Shown: in pieces, positions 8,469-15,852 of the stretch | Numbering within the stretch: position 1 is the stretch's first letter | How the letters are laid out: every line of letters begins with the position of its first letter | Source of the DNA: Jatrophihabitans telluris | GTDB lineage: Bacteria > Actinomycetota > Actinomycetes > Mycobacteriales > Jatrophihabitantaceae | Assembly (NCBI RefSeq): GCF_023516435.1 | Contig: NZ_CP097332.1 | Span: 186,001 to 250,000 of the forward strand | Length of the DNA: 64,000 nt | Reading direction: 5' to 3' | Program-made: the position numbers and the translations under genes | The notes under the pieces: model-generated | What the model was told of the DNA's origin: nothing | Database searches by the model: none | What the model saw: only the letters and a program-made list of their open reading frames with translations

Positions 8469-9449
8469 ATGAAGGCAATAGTCGCCACCGAACCCGGCGG
8501 TCCAGAGGTCCTGTCCATGGCCGAGGTCGACCCACCGACGCCCGGTGTCGGCGAGGTGCTGCTGGACGTAGCCGCCACGGCGGTCAACCGAGCCGACCTG
8601 ATGCAGCGGGCCGGCAACTACCCGCCGCCGCCGGGAGCCTCGACGATCATCGGCCTGGAGTGCAGCGGAACCGTCGCCGCGCTCGGCCCGGGAGTGACGG
8701 GCTGGGAGATCGGTGACGAGGTGTGCGCGCTGCTCAGCGGCGGCGGGTACGCCGAGCAGGTGGTCGTACCGGTCGGCCAGCTCATGCAACGCCCGGACGG
8801 ACTCGACGCGGTGCACGCGGCCGCGCTGCCCGAAGTGGCCTGCACCGTCTGGTCGATGGTCTTCGACCAGGCCGGTCTCGCGCCCGGGGAACGGTTCCTG
8901 GTGCACGGCGGCTCGTCCGGCATCGGCACCATGGCCATCCAGCTCGCCAAGGCGATGGGCGCCCAGGTCTTCACCACCGCGGGGACGGAGGCCAAGCGGC
9001 AGGCCTGCCGCGAGCTTGGTGCGGATGTCGCGATCGACTATCGCAACGTCGACTTCGCCACCGTCATCGCGGACGAGACGCACGGCGCGGGGGTGGACGT
9101 CATCCTCGACACCATCGGGGCGAAGTACCTACCGGGCAACGTCGGGTCCCTGGCCTTCGGTGGCCGGATCGCGGTCATCGGAATGCAGGGCGGCGTGGTG
9201 GGCGAGCTGAATCTCGGGGCCTTGATGGCGCGCCGGGGTTCGATCTACGCCGCCGGCCTGCGAGCCCGGCCCCTGGAGCAGAAGGCGACGATCGTCGCCG
9301 GTGCCCAGGCGCACGTGTGGCCCCTGATCGCTCAGGGCCTGGTTCGTCCGATCGTTCACGAGGTGCTGCCGCTGGCGGAGGCGGCTCGCGCTCACCGCAT
9401 CGTGGAGGCGAGCGAACATGTCGGAAAGGTCGTACTTTCCGTTCGGTGA
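8469..9449 (+). CDS. NAD(P)H-quinone oxidoreductase, zeta-crystallin/PIG3 type
   Basis: A 326-residue zinc-independent medium-chain dehydrogenase. The N-terminal GroES-like domain contains AVNRADLMQRAGNYPPPPGAS (PIG3-like) and the Rossmann fold carries HGGSSGIGTMAIQLAKAMGA for NADPH. No structural zinc cysteine cluster is seen. It likely reduces quinones or other electrophiles in the cytoplasm. It is 23 bp from pabA and on the same strand. Confidence 0.88.
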   Translation: MKAIVATEPGGPEVLSMAEVDPPTPGVGEVLLDVAATAVNRADLMQRAGNYPPPPGASTIIGLECSGTVAALGPGVTGWEIGDEVCALLSGGGYAEQVVVPVGQLMQRPDGLDAVHAAALPEVACTVWSMVFDQAGLAPGERFLVHGGSSGIGTMAIQLAKAMGAQVFTTAGTEAKRQACRELGADVAIDYRNVDFATVIADETHGAGVDVILDTIGAKYLPGNVGSLAFGGRIAVIGMQGGVVGELNLGALMARRGSIYAAGLRARPLEQKATIVAGAQAHVWPLIAQGLVRPIVHEVLPLAEAARAHRIVEASEHVGKVVLSVR

Positions 9450-9549
9450 TCGTGAAGGGCTTTTCGGAATCTGCGGGCTATTGCGGACACCCTCGTCCTG
9501 ACCTATGTACCAGATAAGAACTCCCTTCTAGAGTCCCTCCCGTCCTGGG

Positions 9550-9574
9550 GCGCCAAACAGCTGGCGCGGTTTGG
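9550..9574 (+). promoter_or_regulatory. Overlapping alternative hairpins in a 5' leader
   Basis: GCGCCA (9550-9555) pairs with TGGCGC (9562-9567), while CCAAAC (9553-9558) pairs with GTTTGG (9569-9574). The arms overlap, so only one can form at a time. The element lies 10 nt before the Shine-Dalgarno GGGGG of the next gene. A role in translation control is only a possibility. Confidence 0.35.
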
Positions 9575-9593
9575 TAGACAGATGGGGGACAGA

Positions 9594-10694
9594 ATGAACA
9601 AGTATTTGACGTTGCTGGCGTCCACCGCCTCGGCCGCTCTGGTGGCTGGACTGGTCGCCGCACCCGCGTCGGGTCAGACCCGAATCGCCCATCCGAAGGC
9701 CGCGCCGCCCCCGATCAAGCTGGTGGCCGGCGGCCTGAGTGGGCCGCTGTCGATCAGCTTCAGCCCGACCGGGCGGCTCTATGCCTCTGAGGCGGCCGTC
9801 GGCGACGTCACGCGGATCAACCTCAACGGCAGCAAGAAGACTGTTGCCTCGGGCATCCAGGGCTTGGCCGGCATTTCCGCCGGGCTCCGCTACGTCTACG
9901 CCGTCCAGGGCTTCGTCCCCGAGACCGGCGGCACGCAACCGGGCAAGGCCCCGCTGCTCAAGATCGACAAGCGCGGACACGTCACCGAGGTGGCTGACCT
10001 GTTCCAGTACGAACTGGCGCACAACCCGGACGGGCAGGCCCAGGGCGATCCGTCCGACCCGAACGCGGACTCGATCTCCAACCCGTTCGCCGTCCTCGCC
10101 CAACCCCACCGGGTCCTGGTCGCCGACGGCGGAGCCAACGATGTGCTGTCCGTCGACGGCAAGGGTCAGGTGAGCACGTTCTTCGCGCCCCGCAACATCA
10201 ACGAGGGCGTCTGCGCGGGTGCGCCGAACAATGATCCGCAACACCCGGGGTGCGACCCCGTACCGACCGGTCTCGCGGTTGGGCCGCACGGTGACATCTA
10301 CGTCTCCGGCCTGGGTGCGGAGGCGCCTGGTGCAGCCCGGGTCTGGCGTCTGGACGGCCGGACCGGCCAGGTGAAGCAGGTCTGGAAGGACCTCACCGAC
10401 GCGACCGGTGTCGCGGTGGGTCCGGACGGAACGATCTACGTCAGTGAACTGTTCTACGGCGTGGACGTCTCCGACCCGAACGCCGATCCGACCAAAGCCG
10501 GGCGCATCGTGCGCATCGCTCGTGACGGGCACCGGACGTACGCGCCGGTGCGGCTGCCGGGAGGCCTCGCGATGCACCACGGCAAGCTCTACGCGACGCA
10601 GTTCTCGGTGCTCGACCTCTTCCTCGGCAGCACCGGCTCCGGTCAGATCGTGACGGTGTCGCCCAAGGCGTTCGTGGCGGGCGCGACCGGCTGA
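9594..10694 (+). CDS. ScyD/ScyE-family secreted beta-propeller protein
   Basis: A 366-residue exported protein. The ATG at 9594 follows GGGGG and yields a clean signal peptide (MNKYLTLLASTASAALVAGLVAAPASG). The rest shows repeated blade-like segments such as GPLSISFSPTGRLYASE, NPFAVLAQPHRVLVADGG, TGLAVGPHGDIYVSGLG and TGVAVGPDGTIYVSEL, typical of NHL/SMP-30-like propellers of the ScyD/ScyE annotation family. No enzyme activity can be assigned. An inverted repeat follows the gene. Confidence 0.82.
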   Translation: MNKYLTLLASTASAALVAGLVAAPASGQTRIAHPKAAPPPIKLVAGGLSGPLSISFSPTGRLYASEAAVGDVTRINLNGSKKTVASGIQGLAGISAGLRYVYAVQGFVPETGGTQPGKAPLLKIDKRGHVTEVADLFQYELAHNPDGQAQGDPSDPNADSISNPFAVLAQPHRVLVADGGANDVLSVDGKGQVSTFFAPRNINEGVCAGAPNNDPQHPGCDPVPTGLAVGPHGDIYVSGLGAEAPGAARVWRLDGRTGQVKQVWKDLTDATGVAVGPDGTIYVSELFYGVDVSDPNADPTKAGRIVRIARDGHRTYAPVRLPGGLAMHHGKLYATQFSVLDLFLGSTGSGQIVTVSPKAFVAGATG

Positions 10695-10710
10695 GCGCCC
10701 CGCCGTGACT

Positions 10711-10754
10711 GGTTTTGGCGTGGATGCCGTAGTCGAGGCGTCCACGCCAAAACC
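10711..10754. repeat. 14-bp perfect inverted repeat downstream of the propeller gene
   Basis: GGTTTTGGCGTGGA at 10711-10724 is the exact reverse complement of 10741-10754, with a 16-nt loop. It lies 17 bp after the stop. There is no T-run after the stem, so it is either a non-canonical terminator or a palindromic repeat element. The arm sequence, with its TTTT/AAAA at the base, is unlike the surrounding coding DNA. Confidence 0.75.
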
Positions 10755-10805
10755 GTGTCGCGGGGTGCCCGTGCGGCCGGCCGGGGCGTTGGGCAGACTG
10801 GGAGG

Positions 10806-11390
10806 ATGAGCATTCCGAGCAGCGAGGCCGAAGCACAGCCGGACGACGAACCGCGCGTGGTCGTGGTGGGGCGTGGACCGTCCCCGGGGATGTCCGCCGG
10901 CGAGCGCGAGGAGGACGATCTGACCGCTCAGGTCGAGCAGCCGGCGAAGGTCATGCGGATCGGCACCATGATCAAGCAGTTGCTGGAGGAGGTACGCGCC
11001 GCACCGCTGGACGAGGCCGGCCGTCGCCGGTTGGCCGACATCCATCAGTCCTCCATACGAGAACTCGAGGACGGCCTGTCCGACGATCTTCGTGAGGAAC
11101 TCGACCGGCTCACTTTGCCCTTCGCCGACAACGAGGTTCCCAGCGAGGCGGAGCTGCGCATCGCCCAGGCGCAGCTCGTGGGATGGCTGGAAGGGCTGTT
11201 TCACGGCATCCAGACCGCCCTGTTCGCGCAGCAGATGGCCGCCCGGGCTCAACTGGAACAGATGCGGGGCCGGGCGCTACCCGGCCAGGTCGGGCCGGGC
11301 GGCGGCCTCGGATCAGGCAGCCTGATCGGCCAGCCCGGGCTGGGCGATCCCGGCGTCGAGCACGAACACGGGACCGGCCAGTACCTGTGA
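10806..11390 (+). CDS. bpa: Bacterial proteasome activator Bpa (PafE)
   Basis: A 194-residue protein with ATG preceded by GGAGG. Its helical core (MIKQLLEEVRAAPLDEAGRRRLADIHQ, ELEDGLSDDLREELDRLTLPF, WLEGLFHGIQTALFAQQMAAR) matches the DUF2587/Bpa family. It ends with the tetrapeptide GQYL, the motif known to dock into the proteasome alpha-ring and open the gate. Bpa assembles as a ring and promotes ATP-independent degradation of unfolded proteins. The stop overlaps a possible small ORF (GTGA). Confidence 0.95.
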   Translation: MSIPSSEAEAQPDDEPRVVVVGRGPSPGMSAGEREEDDLTAQVEQPAKVMRIGTMIKQLLEEVRAAPLDEAGRRRLADIHQSSIRELEDGLSDDLREELDRLTLPFADNEVPSEAELRIAQAQLVGWLEGLFHGIQTALFAQQMAARAQLEQMRGRALPGQVGPGGGLGSGSLIGQPGLGDPGVEHEHGTGQYL

Positions 11391-11509
11391 CCGCTCCGGC
11401 CATGGGGTGTCGCCGGGGTGAGGCGATGCCGGACGCGCCGATGCCGGACGCGCAGATGCCGGACGCGCCGATCGATGCCGGTCGGCCCGATCAGGAACCG
11501 CGCGCGTGA
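11387..11509 (+). CDS. Possible 40-residue small protein between bpa and the transglutaminase gene
   Basis: A 41-codon frame starts with a GTG overlapping the bpa stop (GTGA, 11387-11390) and ends with a TGA overlapping the next gene's GTG start (11506-11509). The peptide is TAPAMGCRRGEA, then three MPDA repeats, then PIDAGRPDQEPRA. Coupling at both ends suggests translation; the alternative is an untranslated spacer carrying a 15-bp tandem repeat. No homologue is recognised. Confidence 0.35.
   Translation: MTAPAMGCRRGEAMPDAPMPDAQMPDAPIDAGRPDQEPRA
11425..11469. repeat. 15-bp tandem repeat, three copies
   Basis: The unit GATGCCGGACGCGCC occurs at 11425-11439, 11440-11454 (last base A) and 11455-11469. 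The period of five codons keeps the small ORF in frame and gives repeated MPDA segments. A partial unit (GATGCCGG) follows after 4 bp. Confidence 0.8.
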
Positions 11510-12321
11510 TCAGGACCGTCGGTTGCTCGATCGTCGTCGAGGTCCAGACCAGCGCCCGGCTCGTGCTGCAGGTCGGTTCGGCTGATCTGCCGACAAAGGA
11601 CGGCGTGCTCGAACGGACCGAGGAACTGGCGTTCAGTCTCGACGGCCGCCCAGTGGAAGCGGTGTCCTTACCTGCGCCGCACGGCGGCCGCTGGCACGTC
11701 CTGGACGTCGATCCTGGGCGCTTCGAGTGCCAGTACCAGGCTCGGTTGAGCGGTCGTCTCCCCGCACCGAGCCTGCGACCCGGAGAGGACATCAGTTATC
11801 TGCACGCGAGTCGCTACGCCGAGTCCGACCGGCTGTTCGCGTTCGCGCGCGCCGAGTTCGCAGGCCTGGGCCGGGGCCACGAATTGCTCGCTGCCGTAAG
11901 GGAGTTCGTCAACGGCCGCCTGTACTACCTCTCGGGCTGGAGCCGTCCGACCGACGGTGCGGTCGACACCCTGCTCGCCGGTCAGGGCGTCTGCCGGGAC
12001 TACGCGCATCTTGTGCTGGCGCTGCTGCGGGCATTGGACGTACCGGCACGGATGGTCGCGGTGTATGCGCCCGGCCTGTCTCCGATGGACTTCCATGCCG
12101 TGGCGGAGGCCGCGGTGGATGGCCAGTGGTGGGCCGTGGACGCCACCGGACTCGCGCCGCGTTCCAGCCTCGTCCGGATCGCCACCGGGCTCGACGCGAC
12201 CGACACCGCGTTCCTGTCGAGCTATCGCGGTGACATCCGCATGCTCGAGCAGTACGTCACGGCCTACTCCGACGGGGACCTGCCCGTCGACGATCACCGG
12301 GGCGCCCAAGCGCTCGGGTGA
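11506..12321 (+). CDS. Transglutaminase-like family protein
   Basis: A 271-residue protein with an N-terminal beta domain and a papain-like transglutaminase core. The triad is visible: Cys163 in GQGVCRDYAHL, His197 in MDFHAVAEA and Asp212 in WWAVDAT. Such proteins are usually cytoplasmic cysteine proteases or amidases of unknown substrate; no signal peptide is present. The position after bpa could imply a role in protein turnover (inference). The stop abuts the convergent HAD gene. Confidence 0.88.
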   Translation: MIRTVGCSIVVEVQTSARLVLQVGSADLPTKDGVLERTEELAFSLDGRPVEAVSLPAPHGGRWHVLDVDPGRFECQYQARLSGRLPAPSLRPGEDISYLHASRYAESDRLFAFARAEFAGLGRGHELLAAVREFVNGRLYYLSGWSRPTDGAVDTLLAGQGVCRDYAHLVLALLRALDVPARMVAVYAPGLSPMDFHAVAEAAVDGQWWAVDATGLAPRSSLVRIATGLDATDTAFLSSYRGDIRMLEQYVTAYSDGDLPVDDHRGAQALG

Positions 12322-13143
12322 TCAGGACAGGATCGACCAGATGAGGTGGGCGACCGCGTCCTGCTCGTTGGTGCGTTGGAGCACCGTGCCTGCCGCGCGC
12401 CGGGCCGACGGATGGGCGTTCGCGACGGCGTAGGACGCACCGGCCCATTCGAGCATGGGCACGTCGTTGGGCATGTCACCCACGGCCGCCACCTCGTGGC
12501 GATCGATACCGCGCGAGGCGGCCAGAGCTGCCAGGCCGGAGGCCTTGGTGATACCGGCGGCCGAGATCTCCACCAGCGCGCTGTGTCCGGACCGCGTGAC
12601 CGTGACCGTCTCGCCGACGAGTTCCTCGACCAGGCCCATGAATTCGTCGGGATCCATCTCGCGTCCCTTGCCCAGGAGTTTCACCGCCGGCTTGTCGAGC
12701 AGGGCTTCGAGTTCGGCCTCGGTGGCCTCCGGCAACTGGCGGCCCTGGCGGTCGGTCGACGGCAGGATGTCCCAGTCGTGGGTGTATTCCGCTTCGTAGG
12801 CGAAATCGTGGCCGTACTCCATCGCGAAGCGGATTTCCGGAATCTTCTCGCGCAGGACCGCGGTCACCTCGGCCAGGATGTCGGCTGTCAAGGGGTGCGA
12901 ATCAATGATGGTCTCGGTGTGCAGGTCGTAGCTGAGCGCCCCGTTGGCGCCGACCGCGATCCCGGTGTGACCGGTTTCCAGCGCGACCTCGTGCAGCCAG
13001 CGCGGAGGCCGGCCGGTCACGAACGCCACCACGAATCCGCGACGTTCCGCCTCGGCCAGGGCCCGCCTGGTGGCGTCGCTGACCGTGCTGTCCGAGCGCA
13101 GCAGAGTGCCGTCCAAGTCGGTGGCCAGCATGCGTATCACCAT
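12322..13143 (-). CDS. HAD-superfamily hydrolase, Cof-like phosphatase
   Basis: A 273-residue protein. Motif I is LATDLDGTLL (Asp9 nucleophile, Asp11), motif II is VTGRPP, a conserved lysine is in GITKASGL and motif IV is AVGDMPNDVPML. The large cap between residues about 85 and 190 is the C2 (Cof/IIB) type. It dephosphorylates small phosphorylated metabolites; the substrate is not predictable. An ATG four codons downstream is an alternative start. Confidence 0.9.
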   Translation of the reverse strand: MVIRMLATDLDGTLLRSDSTVSDATRRALAEAERRGFVVAFVTGRPPRWLHEVALETGHTGIAVGANGALSYDLHTETIIDSHPLTADILAEVTAVLREKIPEIRFAMEYGHDFAYEAEYTHDWDILPSTDRQGRQLPEATEAELEALLDKPAVKLLGKGREMDPDEFMGLVEELVGETVTVTRSGHSALVEISAAGITKASGLAALAASRGIDRHEVAAVGDMPNDVPMLEWAGASYAVANAHPSARRAAGTVLQRTNEQDAVAHLIWSILS

Positions 13144-13327
13144 CCCAGGCTATCCGTCGGCCGGCGCAGCGACCGCCGGGACCGCCTGAGTCCGACCGAG
13201 CCCGCCCGGTTCGGGTCCGTGACGTAGCGGGCAGCTATCACAAAGCAACCGAGATCCACGTTCCATCGCTGCTCCACCAGGACCGGCCGCTCCGGCCGAC
13301 CCCTAGCCGACGGCATACCCTTTCGGC

Positions 13328-13651
13328 GTGACCTCCGTGGACCGGCTGCCCATCAAGATGCTGCACGACCGCGTGCTGGTGAAGACCTCCGCCGAGGAGG
13401 GCGAGCGTCGTTCGTCCGGCGGCATTCTGATCCCGGCCACCGCCCAGGTGTCGAAGCGATTGGTCTGGGCCGAGGTTCTGGCGATCGGAAACCACGTTCG
13501 TGCGGTGGAACTAGGCGACAAGGTGCTGTTCTCGCCCGATGACCGGCACGAGGTCGAGATCTCCGGCGAGTCCTATCTGCTGTTGCGCGAGCGCGACATC
13601 CACGCGGTGGCCGCGAAGCGCGTGGACACCAACACCGGTCTGTACCTCTGA
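13328..13651 (+). CDS. GroES-like co-chaperonin paralogue
   Basis: A 107-residue protein with GTG start. It keeps the GroES barrel signature IKMLHDRVLVKTSAEEGERRSSGGILIP (mobile loop region) and GDKVLFSPDDRHEVEISGESYLLLRERDI. No groEL follows. The C-terminal VDTNTGLYL and several substitutions suggest a divergent actinobacterial paralogue rather than the main GroES. It may modulate a chaperonin elsewhere. Confidence 0.85.
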   Translation: MTSVDRLPIKMLHDRVLVKTSAEEGERRSSGGILIPATAQVSKRLVWAEVLAIGNHVRAVELGDKVLFSPDDRHEVEISGESYLLLRERDIHAVAAKRVDTNTGLYL

Positions 13652-13705
13652 AGGTCCAGCTGTCCGACGCGGAGTGCCCGGACTCAACGGCGCTCCGCGG
13701 TGCAC

Positions 13706-15547
13706 TTACACCAGGGGGTACCGCTCTTCGACTCCCGCATCGTTGCCGAACCGGTAGTAGCGCACGACGAGCTGGTCGCCCGCGTGTTCGTCGGCTGTCG
13801 ATGCTGTGGTCCAGAAGCTCGTCACGTTTGTCCGCAGCACCTCGCAGTGGACCTGCGTGGTCGACCTCGGGGTACAGCGGAGGCCGTTGGCGCTGACATC
13901 GACGAGCTGCCAGTTCCCCGGCGCCCAGACGTTGAACGACAGGATGTGAGACAGGCTAGGCATCGTCGACTGGATCCGCCTGGGTTTCGGCGTCGGCGTC
14001 GGTGTGGGCGTCGGTGTCGGTGTGGGCGTCGGTGTCGGCGTGGCTGTGGAAGTGGGCGTCGTGGTGATCAGGGGCGGCGCAACCGGCTGAGTGGGCATCG
14101 GTGTCGGTGCTGGTCCCGTGCCGTGAGTCTCGGTGGGGCCGACACTGGGGCTACCCGGCTGCGGGGTGGCGGCCGACGGCGCTGAGGACGGACGGTACGA
14201 GGGCGAGCGCGTCGCGCTTGGCGGGTTCTGAGAGTGGGTCGTGGCCGGGCCGCTCTGAACCGGGCGCGGCGGCGTGCTGGTTGTCGATCCTGGGCGGACA
14301 GGGGTGATCACCGGACTCATCGAACGGCTCTGGCCCCCCACCCGGATGGATTCCGGCGACTCCGCCGCGGTCGGCTTGGCGTGACTCACCACCGACTGAT
14401 GGGACGGCCGCTGGTGACTGAGCGATACTGTCGTGACCACGGCGCCGGTGCTCAGCACGGCGGTCGCGGCGACGAGTAGCGGCTTGGCCGCGAGACCGAA
14501 CATCTTCATCCCGGCTGTCCCCGCAGCCTGCACCCCCGCCCCCGAGAAGCCCGTGCTGACGGCCGACGCGCCGGCGCCGGTGGCCGTCCCGGAACCGGCT
14601 GTCCCGGAACCGGCTGTCCCGGAACCGGCTGTCCCGGAACCGGCTGTCCCGGAACCGGCTGTCCCGGAACCGGCCGTCCCGGAACCGGCCGCCGCGGCCG
14701 CACCGTTACTGGCCGACAGCAGGCCGAGGCCGTTGGCGGCGAGGTACTTGTTCGCGAAGTAGACACCGCCGAGCAGGATGGGTAACACGATGGCCCGCAT
14801 CGACCGGTTGAGCTCCCCGATCTCCAATGCCGCCGCCGTGCACCGCTCACACTCCGACAGGTGCGACTCGACCGCCGCCGCCTCGCGCGCGGACAGCGAT
14901 CGCCGCTGATGGGCGGGTAGGCGGCGCAGAGTCTTGTGGCAGTCCTCGCTGTCGGCTTCGAGCACGCTCGCCTGCAGGAAGGCCTGGCGCAACCCCTCGC
15001 GGGCGCGCATCGACAGCGCGGCTACGGCGTTCGGGCTCGCGCCGAGGATGGGGGCGACCTCCGATGGGGGGCGCTCTTCGATCAGGGTGTGCCACAGCAC
15101 CGTCTGCCATCGCTCGGGCAACGCGCTGTAGGCCTTCCAGACGGTGCGTGCTTCCAGCGCTTCCAAAGCTCCGTCGTCGGCGGCACCGGCAGCGCGGACG
15201 TCCAGATCGCTGTCCTCCCCCGTGAGGCCGACACGCTTCTCGTACCGGGTGGCGACGTCGATCCGGATTCGCTTGACCGCCGTGCACAGATAGGGGCGAA
15301 CGTTCACGTCCGGTCCACCGCCGGCCTGCAGGAGCCGCAGCAGCCGGGTGAACGCCTCGGAGACGAGATCCTCCGCGCCGGAGTCGGAGACGAACTGGCG
15401 GGCGTAGCGCAGGACTGCGGCGTGATGCCTGGACCACAACTGGGCGTAGGCCGAGCTGTCTCCACCCCGGACCGCCGCGATCAGCTCGGCGTCGCTGGCG
15501 GCCACCTCGTCGGCAGGCAGGGAGTCGACGGCCGGTTCGTTCTGCAT
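13706..15547 (-). CDS. ECF sigma factor fused to zinc-finger, two membrane segments and extracellular C-terminal domain
   Basis: A 613-residue protein starting at 15547 (MQNEPAVDS) with AGAAGG upstream. Residues about 20-185 are sigma-70 region 2 (ELIAAVRGGDSSAYAQLWSRHH, AEDLVSEAFTRLLRLL) and region 4 (LPERWQTVLWHTLIEERPPSEVAPILG). Then an anti-sigma-type zinc finger (HLSECERC), a membrane-like segment (AIVLPILLGGVYFANKYL), seven GSGTA repeats, a second hydrophobic segment (LLVAATAVLSTGAVVTTVSL), a long Ser/Pro/Thr linker ending in Pro-Thr dipeptides, and an about 85-residue end domain with two cysteines (GLRCTPR, VHCEV). Such fused ECF groups (ECF52/53-like) are described in actinobacteria; this one-protein design would tie promoter control directly to an envelope signal (inference). 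Confidence 0.85.
   Translation of the reverse strand: MQNEPAVDSLPADEVAASDAELIAAVRGGDSSAYAQLWSRHHAAVLRYARQFVSDSGAEDLVSEAFTRLLRLLQAGGGPDVNVRPYLCTAVKRIRIDVATRYEKRVGLTGEDSDLDVRAAGAADDGALEALEARTVWKAYSALPERWQTVLWHTLIEERPPSEVAPILGASPNAVAALSMRAREGLRQAFLQASVLEADSEDCHKTLRRLPAHQRRSLSAREAAAVESHLSECERCTAAALEIGELNRSMRAIVLPILLGGVYFANKYLAANGLGLLSASNGAAAAAGSGTAGSGTAGSGTAGSGTAGSGTAGSGTAGSGTATGAGASAVSTGFSGAGVQAAGTAGMKMFGLAAKPLLVAATAVLSTGAVVTTVSLSHQRPSHQSVVSHAKPTAAESPESIRVGGQSRSMSPVITPVRPGSTTSTPPRPVQSGPATTHSQNPPSATRSPSYRPSSAPSAATPQPGSPSVGPTETHGTGPAPTPMPTQPVAPPLITTTPTSTATPTPTPTPTPTPTPTPTPKPRRIQSTMPSLSHILSFNVWAPGNWQLVDVSANGLRCTPRSTTQVHCEVLRTNVTSFWTTASTADEHAGDQLVVRYYRFGNDAGVEERYPLV
14586..14690. repeat. 15-bp tandem repeat, seven copies, inside the sigma-factor gene
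   Basis: The plus-strand unit GTCCCGGAACCGGCT is repeated seven times without interruption; the last two units end in CC instead of CT. On the coding strand it encodes GSGTA seven times as a flexible linker between the two hydrophobic segments. Copy number could vary by slippage without breaking the frame. Confidence 0.95.
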
Positions 15548-15852
15548 CTCAGACCTTCTTCTGGTGCACGCGCGCTGCACTTCACGCGATCGGGACGGGT
15601 CGGGCCACGTCGTTGGCGGGAGAGCTGCGGTGCCGGCCACCGTCGACATGCGGTTACCAGGACAGACGCGCTGGAGATGTCTGCATGACGGGGGACGCGA
15701 CGAAGATCGGCTAAACGGCGAATTTATGCACCGGGAACGCGTCATCCCCACCGGCGGCCAGCGTCAGCCTGGTGAGTGTCCGGACCGGCTGGGCACTGTC
15801 CCTCCACCCGCCGCCCCGGCTCGGAAAGCAGAAGGTCGAGGACGTTCCCGCA
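15548..15852. other. Intergenic region between the sigma-factor gene and the GGDEF-like gene
   Basis: About 305 bp of divergent promoter region. It contains the sigma gene's Shine-Dalgarno sequence and a small palindrome, GTGCA at 15564-15568 with TGCAC at 15576-15580. A less GC-rich patch lies at 15712-15730. I cannot identify promoter elements with confidence. An alternative upstream GTG start of the plus-strand gene at 15772 would occupy part of it. Confidence 0.5.

Noticed and set aside
14433-14762. Plus-strand frame with PAVPE repeats opposite the sigma-factor gene
   Set aside because: The repeats are the complement of the (GSGTA)7 linker; the sigma-factor frame is clearly the real one.
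15731-15765. GGGAAC followed by CGTC as an ECF autoregulatory promoter
   Set aside because: The spacing to the nearest CGTC motifs does not match the 16-17 bp ECF spacing and the element points away from the sigma gene.
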